Both the position numbers and the translations under genes were made by a program. Below, one piece after another: positions 34,819 to 45,500 of a DNA stretch of 64,000 bases (position 1 is its first letter; each line of letters begins with the position of its first letter). The stretch comes from Juglans regia (taxonomy: Eukaryota > Streptophyta > Magnoliopsida > Fagales > Juglandaceae): contig NC_049905.1 in the NCBI RefSeq assembly GCF_001411555.2, positions 3,410,001-3,474,000 of the forward strand, read 5' to 3'. The notes below the pieces were generated by a model. The model was not told the origin of the DNA. It was given only the letters and a program-made list of their open reading frames with translations, and searched no databases.

Positions 34819-35260
34819 ACGTTCGAACGTTAACTTTAAACGTCCGAACGTTAATTCTAAAATTATTCCCGCCCAGAACGTTCGGACGTTTAAAATACAC
34901 GTTCGAACGTACCCTTCTTATGATATAACATGAAATCTAGCGGGAAAGTTCCCGCACTTTCCTCATATATGTTCGAATGTATCACAATTTCTCGTTCGAA
35001 CGTTTGTAGATTTATAGATAAACGTTCGAACATACTACTTAAACGTCCGAACGTACATTTCATGAAAGTGTTACCATATTTGAGCGGGAAATCTCCCGCA
35101 CTAATTTGACTAACGTTCGAACGTTGACGGATTTGATGTTCGAACGTATAGTATAAACGTCCTTACGTCTAAATAATCACACAGATATTAAACATCGAGC
35201 GGGAAAATTCCCGCCTCTTACTTTAACGTTCGAACGTTAACTTCAAACGTTCGAACGTAA
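34819..35260. repeat. Internal array of ACGTTCGAACGT palindromes, TNP2 side
   Basis: Eight exact GTTCGAAC cores by hand count, spaced irregularly, interleaved with GCGGGAAA/TTCCCGC blocks near 34868, 34940, 35090 and 35200. It lies upstream of the minus-strand TNP2 transcription unit. Confidence 0.8.
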
Positions 35261-35269
35261 TATTCCTAT

Positions 35270-36720
35270 TATACTTAACTTATAATATAATATATATACT
35301 ACATTGTATAGTATTTTGTGCATAATATAATTTATATATTATGCACAAAATATGTGTTTTTCTAAATTACTTATATTTATACTAGTTAAATAATATATTT
35401 ATACTATAATATTAAGACTAAATTTACTAATAATAGTTTAGTATATGACTATATGTAAATATCATACTACTAAAAATTTACAATATTACTACCATGTTGT
35501 TCTAAATTACTAATGTATAAATATAATAGCATGTAATACTAATGTATATATAATATACTATAAACACTAAGATGCATAATAACATCAACATGTAATATTG
35601 TAATACATATACTAATGGATAAACACTAATCTATAAATTTATAATAACATATAATACTAATGTATAATAACTAAAGTATTATTCATATCAATTTTATATA
35701 ACAATATCTTGTATTAATTATATTTTTTGACCTAATAAATTCTCAACATATTCATTTTGATAAATATATTAGTAATTCTAATATACATTAGTATAATAAT
35801 TAGATTTATGGCCTAATACTAATACTATTAGTAAACCACTTTAAGCCTATATATAAATTACTATATAAAGCACTATAGTATTAATTACTAATACTATATT
35901 ACTATGTGATACTATTAACTATAGTGATATATTAGTATTAGACATTAGTATACTAATACTATCAGTGATATAGCTAGTGTAATATAATAATATTTATACT
36001 AATACTATTATATAGTTATACTAAATTAAAATCACTATAGCAAATATTAATATATAGTTATGCTAATCGCTATAACTAATACTAATACTAATATAGACTA
36101 CAGTTATAACTTATAGTATTATAACTTATACTAATATATTATATAGTTATACTAAATCACTATAACTAATACTAATATAGTTATACTAATCACTATAATA
36201 GTGATATAGTATTAATATCACTATTAGTATAATACTATAATATATAGTATTAATAATAACTAATACTAATATAATTATTAGTATAACTAATATTTATATA
36301 ATATATATATCAAGTATAAGAGATTAGAGATTTAATATATATATATATATCAAGTATATTAGTTTATTATTAATATTTCGGTGCTTTTTTTTTAATATTC
36401 ATATATAATAATATATATCATTCATTTTTTTTATAAATTTTCATATATATATAATATATAAAATAGATTTATATTAGTTAGTATACTACTATACAATACG
36501 GCGTCGTTTCTATTGCAATAGGACTTTCTTTTTAATTTTTGAATGCATGTTATTATGTTACTTGTTTTATTTAGTTGTATTTCTTGTTATAATCAAAAGT
36601 TTAATTAATTTAGATTGTAATGTTGAGAAAATTGAAATTTAAAAGCTCACAAATTTTTTTTTAAAAAAAAAGTGGGTCAAATATGAAGTTAAAAAAGATA
36701 AAAAAAAATAATAAAAAAAT
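35270..36720. other. AT-rich spacer between divergent units of CACTA-1
   Basis: Low-complexity TAATACTATTA-type text, TATATA runs, no coding. It separates the minus-strand transposase genes from the plus-strand third gene. Confidence 0.6.
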
Positions 36721-36772
36721 CCGACTCCGCTCCGACTCCGCTCCGACAAGTCGGAGTCGGAGTCGGAGCGGA
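36721..36772. repeat. GC-rich hairpin of GGAGTC units
   Basis: CCGACTCCGCTCCGACTCCG faces AGTCGGAGTCGGAGCGG around a two-base loop. A sharp GC island inside a 1.5-kb AT-rich tract. Confidence 0.7.
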
Positions 36773-36904
36773 TTTTATATATTGCTAAACTTTATAAATA
36801 TAAGAAGCACTCACAAAAAAACCAATAATCTAATTGTCAATAATATTATATAACATCCTAATATATAACTTAAACATTTATAATATAATATATTATATTG
36901 ACAA

Positions 36905-37798
36905 ACGTTCGAACGTAATAATAAGTACGTTCGAACGTTCTATGTATATAAGGCCAAAACCGAACGTCGAAACGCATTTCCCTGCCCGTATCCATCGTCT
37001 TCTCCGTTATTTGCCGCCACGCCGCCGTCACCGCCGCCGTCAACTCCGCCACAACCGTCACTAAAAGGTAGGCATTCATCTTTTATGCAAATAACATGTA
37101 TTTTATTGAGATTTAGATTGACATTTGGATTGAGTTTGGTTTAAAACCGGATAAATATTACCGGATTTTCAACTTCATTTTCCGGCCACCACGACCAGTC
37201 ATTGGCCGAATAGTCACCGTAGAAATGTTTCTTGAAGTGTATACTTCATTTACATGGTGACATTTCGGCATTTAGACCCTTGTAGAGAAATTTTCGAGAT
37301 TTCAATAATGGCTGAGTCGACTCAGCCATTCTGCGTCGAAACGTTCGAACGTTTCACCAAGACATTCGAACGTACGACGTTTAAATTACCGAGCCGTTAC
37401 GGCTTCCACGTTCGAACGTTAATCGTCTTACATTCGGACGTGAATATTATTAAACGACATACGTTCGAACGTTAATATTTACTTTCGCACGTAAATCACA
37501 TACGGTCGGACGTTTAATTATAACATCCGAACGTAGTGATTTTCTACATTATTCATGCTTCGACGTTCGGACGTTCATATTTACGTTCACACGTAAAACA
37601 AATACGTTCGAACTTAAATTCGAACGTATTTGTTTACTGCTTATGTTCGAACGTACATCTGTACATTCGAACGTATTTGTTTTACGTTTGAACGTAAATT
37701 TATTTACATTATTTTACGTGCGAACGTATAAGTTAACGTCCGAACGTTTTTATCTTTAACGTTCGAACGTTAAAGATAGAACGTTCGAACGTTAATCC
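36905..37798. repeat. ACGTTCGAACGT array across the leader and 5' intron of the plus-strand gene
   Basis: Two exact cores at 36905-36940 precede the leader exon. Seven more exact cores and many variants fill the intron at 37340-37798. Includes two long perfect palindromes (37307-37330, around GAGTCGACTC; 37751-37778, around TTAACGTTCGAACGTTAA). Confidence 0.8.
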
Positions 37799-39056
37799 AG
37801 AGCATCTTAAAATTAATACAAAAAAATGCATTATTCTAAATAATTTTTTTTTCCTTTTCTATTTTCAGGATATGGCTCTTCCACTGCATACACGAAAACG
37901 AGGGAGGGAAGGAGCCACGTCGGACACTGCCCGTATCGGAGCTCGTACTGTTATGGTAGAGAGAGAGGTCTTAATTAATGAGTTCGACGAACTCTGTTGG
38001 CAGCAGACGAACCTAAGAGATGTTTTCCTCAGTAGAGGCTGGGGAAATATCTGCACATTGAGGGGGAAGGTATACCCCTCAATGGTTCAAGAATTCTATA
38101 TGGGGATGTGTGACATGCCTCCGGATGCATCCTCTCACACCGTGACTGTACGCGGTGTTTCCATTGAGGTATCGGCAGATGTCATCGGCGAGCACCTCGG
38201 GATTCATCGAGGTGCTCAGACATTTACACACTCAACACCCCGTGAGGATGTAGGCACTTCTGCATCATCTACTGGCCGGGGATGTGAGCCAGCATCAGCC
38301 GATGATGCAGGCCAGTCAGAGGCTGAGGATACTGGCGTCGAGGCTCGGGATGATGACCGAGACGAGGATTTCTACATCCTCACCGGGAGGGATCGCATGC
38401 AGATCGAGCGGAAGAACGCCTTCAACCAGAACCATCTGCTGCATTTCTTCCGCATGTTGCACCTTATTGTTGCAACAAATGTCGATCCTGTGGCTCATAA
38501 AACCACATTTAGTCGGCTTCGGGCACAATTTTTGATACGAGTGGCACGTGGAGATCCTATAGATTTGCCACTGCACATTTTTGAGAGGATCCGTTACGAG
38601 GCGAGCATCGTCTCCACGGATAATCTCCCATATGGTGTCCTCATCAGCCGACTATTACTTGCACGGGGAGTGCCGACCCAGCCAGAGGAGCGGGTCAAAG
38701 ATCAGATGAGCCCCCTCGACATGACCACGCATCGGCGTAGCATTGGACAGGCGAGGGGACGTCAGCCACCCCCTGTAGAGGATCTAGTTCCTCCGACGCA
38801 GCCTGAGCCAGGTCATGTCGGGAGTAGTAGTCAGCATACGCCGAGTACATCTGCAGGAGATGTGCGGCCTGCTTGGGTTGATGCGGTCATCTCACAGCTG
38901 ACTGCGCATATTGATCATAAGATCGATCGATCGCTCGAGGCTATATCGGCGTCTGTTGCCGAACTCACCCATCGTGTAACTATCCTCAACGACAAGGTTG
39001 ATACCTTGACTGAGGAAGTACGGAGTTCGACTTTTGCGGATAACGTTATCATCTGA
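36945..39056 (+). CDS. CACTA-1 accessory gene, 'putative plant transposon protein' type
   Basis: Coding 37872-39056 (394 residues, one exon) from MALPLHTRKRGREG. A leader exon ending at 37067 (GTAGGC donor; GCCGCC-rich, about 36945 on) is joined by an intron 37068-37868. Residues about 30-115 (RGWGNICTLRGKVYPSMVQE, VTVRGVSIEVS) resemble the Pfam 'putative plant transposon protein' domain (PF20167 by my recollection). Residues about 115-160 are acidic. Residues about 180-245 hold the helical second half (FFRMLHLIVATNVDP). The C-terminus from about 335 is a coiled coil (DRSLEAISASVAELTHRV). It is transcribed opposite to both transposase genes and ends about 600 bases from the right terminus. 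No stop or frame error. Its role in transposition is unknown; capture from another element is possible. Confidence 0.65.
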
Positions 39057-39357
39057 CTGTTGTTTACTACGTTCTATCAATTTTTGTATTTTATTTTTAA
39101 TATTTGTAACGAAAAATATTATGGAATATTTTTATCGTTTTTTCATTTCAATTTTTAATCTTCTTTGATGTTATAGTTTTCAACTTTAATACTAAATCAC
39201 TGCATTTCAAATATATATAAATCAATAATATATATTTATATATTACAAAGTGTGTATATATAAATATATACAATTCAATTTTTTAGACTTGTTCACAAAT
39301 TATGCACAATAAAAATACATAATTTTTAAATTAAAGTCATTTAATTTAAATTTACAA

Positions 39358-39660
39358 TGAACGTTCGAATGTTATTACTTAACGTTCGAACATTGGTGCA
39401 AACATTTTACGTTCGAACGTAAAATTAATAACATTCGAACGGTTGCGCCAAAACATTTTACGTTCCAACGTAAACAGACATAACGTTCGAACGTATATGT
39501 GACGTTCGAACGCATATTTCCCATACGTTCGAATGTAAAAAAATCTCATTCTATCTTTAGTGACAGTTTCCAAAAACTGTCACAGAAAATGCCTTTTAGT
39601 GACGGTCTAGGGACTGTCACAATTTCCCAACCGTCACTAAAAAGCAATTGTGTTGTAGCG
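39358..39660. repeat. CACTA-1 right subterminal array and terminus
   Basis: Four exact GTTCGAAC cores and several variants (39360-39536), then AGTGACAGTT/ACTGTCAC and GTGACGGTC repeats, ending TGTTGTAGCG. This mirrors the left end. Confidence 0.8.
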
Positions 39661-39688
39661 ATTCTTTTTATATCTTCACTAAGGCGCG

Positions 39689-39836
39689 CACTATAAAAAA
39701 TATATATATATATATTTGTGACAAATTATTTACGTTAATAATAATTATTTGTAATAAAATAGATTTATTTTGATAAAAAATAATTATTTTTATTAAAAAT
39801 AACTGGTTATAAATAAACAATTTTCTTATAAGAGTG
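39689..39836. mobile_element. CACTA-like MITE next to CACTA-1
   Basis: CACTATAAAAAA...TTCTTATAAGAGTG, with flanks GCG and GCA (imperfect triplet match). The interior TTATTTGTAATAAAATAGA and AACTGGTTATAAATAAACA match the MITE at 8317-8474. Confidence 0.45.
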
Positions 39837-41877
39837 GCACTGGCAGCTTGTTTCTTATAATTTTTTGAAAAATCAAATGATCAGACGCTCAGTACGTACT
39901 CGGCCAGTAGTGATGGATATGAGCACTAATAAATTATATATGCGGCCAATTTGTGTCGAGATTAATTACAAATAAATAACAAATTCGGTCAATTAGTACG
40001 TACCAACAACAGTAGTCGCAGTACTATTTTGGACATGCAAGGCAACGATCGATATCATGATCATCTAGCTAGTTCTGGCCGGTGAGGTCAAATAATTATT
40101 TGTTCATGATCTTCAGACCAATCAACGCAGAAGTGCTAGCTTAATATATATATTACACGGTATTAATTAAATTGTTATAAGCCCATAATTAGTATTAGTA
40201 GATCATCACTTGTAAGTAATTAATATTTTCACTTAGACGTTATACAAGTTAATTAGTTAATTAATTAGCAGTCAGTTAGCTATTTTCAAGGCATATAATT
40301 CTTCATTTCTCTCTAGGGAAAATGCTCTCTATCTAAAGCTCAAAAATATTTTCTTCTCCTTCAAGAGGGTGGCTGGAGTTTCGGCACCACCCACCCACCC
40401 TCTCTCCATCTAGTCCCGACATTGTCCTACAGTGTTTTTTCTGATTTTTCCTTCTTTTTCTAATTGTAGCATGGAGAAGCACCAATTTGCTACTTTCCGG
40501 TCACCTATGAGCGTCACGCGCTGCACCGCAGGACTCTACAGCCGCTAATTTTTAGGACGGCGAAAGCAGATCGTCGAAAAGAGTAGCATGTGCATTTCAC
40601 GTGTGACCTAAATCGGGCGTGAGATCCACTTGCCACTGCACTAGAGAGAGCTTGATGCCACTATGCGTGGTATCTTTGGGATCAATGGCCTCAAATCTCT
40701 TAGATTTGACCAACCTCCACTCTCCTAGTGTGGCACGTGGTCTTCACGCGCCTCCACAATTCTTGGTGGTCGCTCGCTGGAAACTCCTCGCTTCTTCCGC
40801 TTGCTATCTTCCTATGTTATCACTCTTCCTAACTAAGGATTATGGGAAAAATGTAGTGAAAGTCTCCTTCAGTCAGTCCAAATCAGCGACATGTAGCATA
40901 AATCTATTCACTGTGCCTTCCAGTCGTAATATTACAATCCGTTTACCAGACTGTATCAAAACTGGTTCAGGCGGCTTCCCCTTGTGAGAAATGGGTGGTG
41001 GTTAAGTCATTAGCCCCATATCCCTTTCTTTTTTCTTTTTCTTGCAATATTGTATTAGTTGGTTTTGGATAAATGTCAGCGCCTCCCACTTTGTTATCTC
41101 TTGTGTCATGTAACTGTTTTATATATTTAAAATATGTTTGCATAGGAAAAAAAAAATTAGCATAAGTTATAGTGCTAGTTGGTTTGTCAAAATTAGAGCA
41201 CTACTTGTTAAGAGCAAACTCTGTATGTGTGTGTGTTTAGACTCGTGTACAGATTCATGATCTGATTTAATTATGTAGATCTCCATTTTTTACACTTCAA
41301 TTAATCTAAATCATTTTTTTCTTCTAAATATTAATATTTTCTTATATATACAGATTTACTACTTTCGCATTTACACACATATATGCAATTAATCAAGAAT
41401 TAAGAGAAAATCTGAAATATATAAAATGAAAAATGTTGAGATCAAGCTATTTATGACTAGCTAGCTACTCAAAACTTACGAAATTCTATAAGGGAGAGTA
41501 CCTTAATTGATAACTTAATTTAGAGGATTTTGGTTCCTAGCTAATTCATGAAGTGATCAATCAATTAATTGTTAAGCTCTAAATTAGATAATAAAATCTA
41601 CACATTCTTATCGGTTTAAATTTTGGAGATAAGTGGTAATTTCACATAGTATTAAAGTAAAAATTCTGAATTTGAATCTTGACTCTACATTTTAGTACCA
41701 TATATATTTAATTAAATATTTCACGTGTCGGGATGAATGGTGATATCACACAAATTATACATATATGTATATATATGTATATATGTATCTATGTATGTAT
41801 ACAGATGTATATATATATATCAAATCAATAAGAGTGACTCTCCTAATTCATGTGACGTCTAGAGGTTGTCATGCACG
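39837..41877. other. Intergenic, with unclassified repeat-like stretch
   Basis: 40300-41160 is less AT-rich. It has a leader-like AAGAGGGTGGCTGGAGTTTC, and an open frame at 40619-40987 that resembles no family I know, and it ends in a short A-run near 41148. It could be a decayed retroelement. The rest is AT-rich without genes. Confidence 0.3.
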
Positions 41878-42175
41878 CACTACAAGAAAACTGGGCTATT
41901 GCGGCGAGTTTTTGGTCGCGGGAAATAATATTGCCGCAATAGCCTAGTTTTCACGGCGAGTTTGTGCTTCGACGCTGGTTTAAAGGGGTTCGGTTTTAAT
42001 TTTATCTTTTGCGGCGATTTTAAACTTTTTTGCGGCGGATAAATGTCGCCGCAAAATTTATTTGATTTCACGCGGCGAGTTTTATGATAGTTGTGGCGAA
42101 TTTAACAGCCGCAAAATTGTAAAACCTTATACCGTCGCAAAATTTCGCCGTAATAGGGATTTAATAAGTGGGCGC
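41878..42175. repeat. CACTA-2 left terminus and subterminal GCGGCGA repeats
   Basis: After the 29-nt end come repeated TTGCGGCGAGTTT, CGGCGAGTTTG, TTGCGGCGATTTT and GCCGCAAAATT in both orientations. Confidence 0.85.
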
Positions 42176-42565
42176 CAACACCCCAGAAAAAGTTTTACAT
42201 TTCCCCCCCAAATCCCGAACCCCTTTCGTCGTCCCCAACCCCTTTCGTCTTCTCCCTTTCTCTCTAGCTACAGATTACTCACCGCCCACACGAAATTGAC
42301 ACCTTAAATCATGAACCACCAAACAGTCCAGTGATTCTCGCGTAAGCATTGTACGCGACTCCGCCCCATCGAAAACCCACTAATCGGCATCTTCTTGAGT
42401 TAGTGCGGAGTCGAGAGCAGAGAAAAAAGGTCCCGTTTTTTTCACTCCGAGGCTCTGTTTCCAGCAACATCGTCGACCCTTTTCCGAGGCAAAGTAGGTT
42501 GGAGTCGAACATTCAGCGTCCCATTCATCGGTATTGATCCACTCAGCTGCCGTCGATTTCCCAAG
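42176..42565 (+). promoter_or_regulatory. Probable leader exon of CACTA-2 transcription unit
   Basis: GGGCGCCAACACCCCAG and a C/T-rich tract lead to a TTTCCCAAG donor (GTAATT at 42566). The arrangement AAGTGGCGCCA + C-run + CT-rich leader + donor is shared with CACTA-3 (19876-20228). Likely transcribed and non-coding. Confidence 0.5.
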
Positions 42566-45500
42566 GTAATTTACTCTGTTATATTTTAATTTATTTATGT
42601 GGACTTACACCGCTTCTTTTGTGTGAAGTTGATAAATTACTGATATTCCTTATTTTGTGTTCTTTAATATTTATGATTTATCAGAAAGTGCTTATGATAT
42701 TTGCTGTACACGGGTTCTTGTATACTGATTTAGTATAGGGTAGGCCAATATAAGAATCCTGAAGTAGATTAGGAAACATAATCTGGGGTTTATGTATTGT
42801 CTTCTTACATTTGATTATCCAATGACATGTATAGCACAATGCAATTCGTTAACTATATTATAGACATTTTGCGTGGTTTGTGTCAGACAATTTGTTTGCA
42901 ACGGTTCTATGAACCATGTTAATCAATATTCAAAGTAAATACGATTGGGCATTGTGGAACTCTAGCCAAAATTAAAACATTCTTTGCCCAAACAAAACCA
43001 TGCAAATGTTTTTGTTATGCTATTTATCTAAAGCAACACCCTGCAAATATTGTTGTTGTTATTAATCTATTTACTTTTATCTACCTTTGCTTCAGGACAG
43101 ATTATTCTAGACTTAGATGATCAAGACTTTGATTTGTTTTGGTTTTTCAGGATGAGAAATATTTGATTTGGTTACAATGGGCAGAAGGAAAAGCAATTGA
43201 ACATAAGCTCAGTTAAGGAGATAAAATCAGGACAAGTATGTGTTATTTTGCTCACGCCTCTCTTTTGGTTATCCCATCATGTTGTGATCAAGGTTTAACT
43301 TAATTACCTAGCTAGACAATTGTCAAAACTAATTAAATCTAAGGCAAAATAGATTTATGAGTACTATATATTAATTTTCCAATTAAGTACTAACATTCTT
43401 TTTACTACATGTTTTAATGTTGCAATCTTTAATTCAACGTGTATTATAGTACGTTATGATCAACAAACCATTATACCACTAGATCTCTAATTAATTAATG
43501 ACGCATTTTTCATATTTTTGTTGTCACGGATCACATCCATATATAAGCAAATTTCATTGCATTTTGATAATATTAGATACCATTTCCCTTTTTTTCCTTT
43601 CAATGAATAATTCATCATGAGTACTTTAATTATTGCTGCTTCCTCAAACCTATATATAATGAAACAACAACCAGCCCGGCGATAAATCCTGGGAACAACA
43701 AAGTGACAGGAATTATAATATATAAATGATCATCCATCCATGGGCTAATTACGTTAATTTAAGTCTCAAGTCAAAAAAATTCTAATGGCATTTTCATGTA
43801 GATGCCCCCCTTTATGTGATTTTTTCGATAGCTAAGAACCTATTCTTCAATAAATGTTGGCGAAAGCCTTTGAAGAACATGGATCTTAGCTCCACAAACA
43901 TCCATACATTGAGATTTGGTTCTACGAGAACAAGCATTGCGAAATGCTGGAAGGTGAATATAATTTTCTGTCAAATTGTATCTCATGAACCTACCAAGCT
44001 ATTTGACAACATAGATGAGAGGCATATAGTAATTCTGTCCCGTGTTATGTAAGTTTGTTTGGTGTTTTCCTTTTAAAAGTTAAAAGGTCATACTTTATTA
44101 AGTAAGAGTATGTCTAGGTGCATTTTCTCAAGGTGCAAGCACATGCACACTTATTTTACAGTTAGATTAGTAACTGATATTTCACCTATCATTGTTACGA
44201 GGACCTTATACCTTGATATTTATGCCATATATATGAGGTACGTAGGTAGCCGGCTGACCATGTCATATATATATATGAATTTATGTGCAAATTGTCGCTC
44301 TTTATCTTGTTCTTATCCACATTTTGCCTTTCCTTATGCAAGGTCTTGCATGATTGACCATCCCCATCCTTTGTCGGGGTCATCTTCCTCACTCCCATGT
44401 CACTTCATCCTTTGCAAAATACCACTTTCCTTGTTTCATGTCCTATTAGAGTCTCTTTCAAGAAATATAAAATAAAAAAACATTTTAACCCAATTTTCAA
44501 TACGATGCAGTGGTGCTGTCCATTAACACACACATATATCATTTTTGCAAGAATTGGGATCTTGCTGTTTGATACCTAGGAATATATAATACCCAATCTC
44601 TACATGCAGTTTTTGCATGCCCAGGAATGTAAACATCTATATACTCAAACAATATTTCCAATACGGGTGGTGCGTACACCACAAACATAGCACTAATGTT
44701 GATGATTGAGCCCAGATGTTGAACGCAACACTAGAAGAAAAATGGTCTTTACCTGTGAGTTTTAAGTCGCTGCAATTTAAACATCTAAAAGCGAATATTT
44801 TCGCCAACTTTAGGTGAGGCTATCTCATATAAGTGACACATTTAGGAAGCTTAAAAACTGTTTCAGTGGTACTTTTACGTCTATAATCATATTTGGTCTA
44901 TTTTTATAAGATCATAATAGTTAATTCCTAGTTATATTTCAGTTGTGTTATATATTTAAGTGTATAACTCAGCCATAGTCTCACTGAAAACCATAAGATT
45001 CATTATTAGAAAAATAAAAAACTTCTTATAATACATGCTGATTCCCTTGAGGAGAACATGAATGGAAAGTCTAGAGATTTCCATTCATCCAGATATTTTC
45101 CCAAATCTGTTATTATTATAAAAAAAGGGAAAGAGTCATAACTTCTACGAATATATTTGCTTGTTAACACATAAAAATAGACCTAATAACTTAAAATAAA
45201 AAAAGCAAAGGTAAACAACATCTAACTGTAATTTAGTGGAACTCTCTGCTCATCTATTGGCAACATCTAGAAAATAGAGTTTTCCCTTTATATTAGTTAT
45301 AATCGATCTGCAATCTTAGCTATGGTTATGGTATATATAACCAGCCTAATTTGCACAAAGTGGACGTTGATATTTAATCTGTAAAATTAACATGTAGGAT
45401 ATTCATATAAGTTAGACTTAGGCTTTCAGTATATGGACCAATAATAAGACTTGTGCATGCTTGTTCAAATCGATTGACATTATATATATATATATAAATT

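Larger units (their letters stand above)
26625..39660. mobile_element. CACTA (En/Spm) transposon CACTA-1, about 13 kb
   Basis: The left end CACTACAACAGAATGTG and right end CAATTGTGTTGTAGCG are inverted repeats; the right core has TAGCG for TAGTG. Both ends continue into GTGACGGTT/AACCGTCAC repeats and then into ACGTTCGAACGT arrays. Inside are TNP2 and TNPA-like genes (minus) and a third gene (plus). The flanking triplets differ (GGA left, ATT right) and the right flank does not continue the interrupted Y segment, so the right junction was probably rearranged. Confidence 0.85.

Noticed and set aside
37865..39080. Minus-strand frames opposite the CACTA-1 accessory gene
   Set aside because: Shadows of the GC-richer plus-strand coding exon; no domains.
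26622..39663. A perfect target duplication for CACTA-1
   Set aside because: The triplets are GGA and ATT; no shift of the ends gives a match.
40619..40987. A 122-residue protein gene
   Set aside because: No family resemblance and no splice or conservation support; the stretch looks like a decayed repeat.
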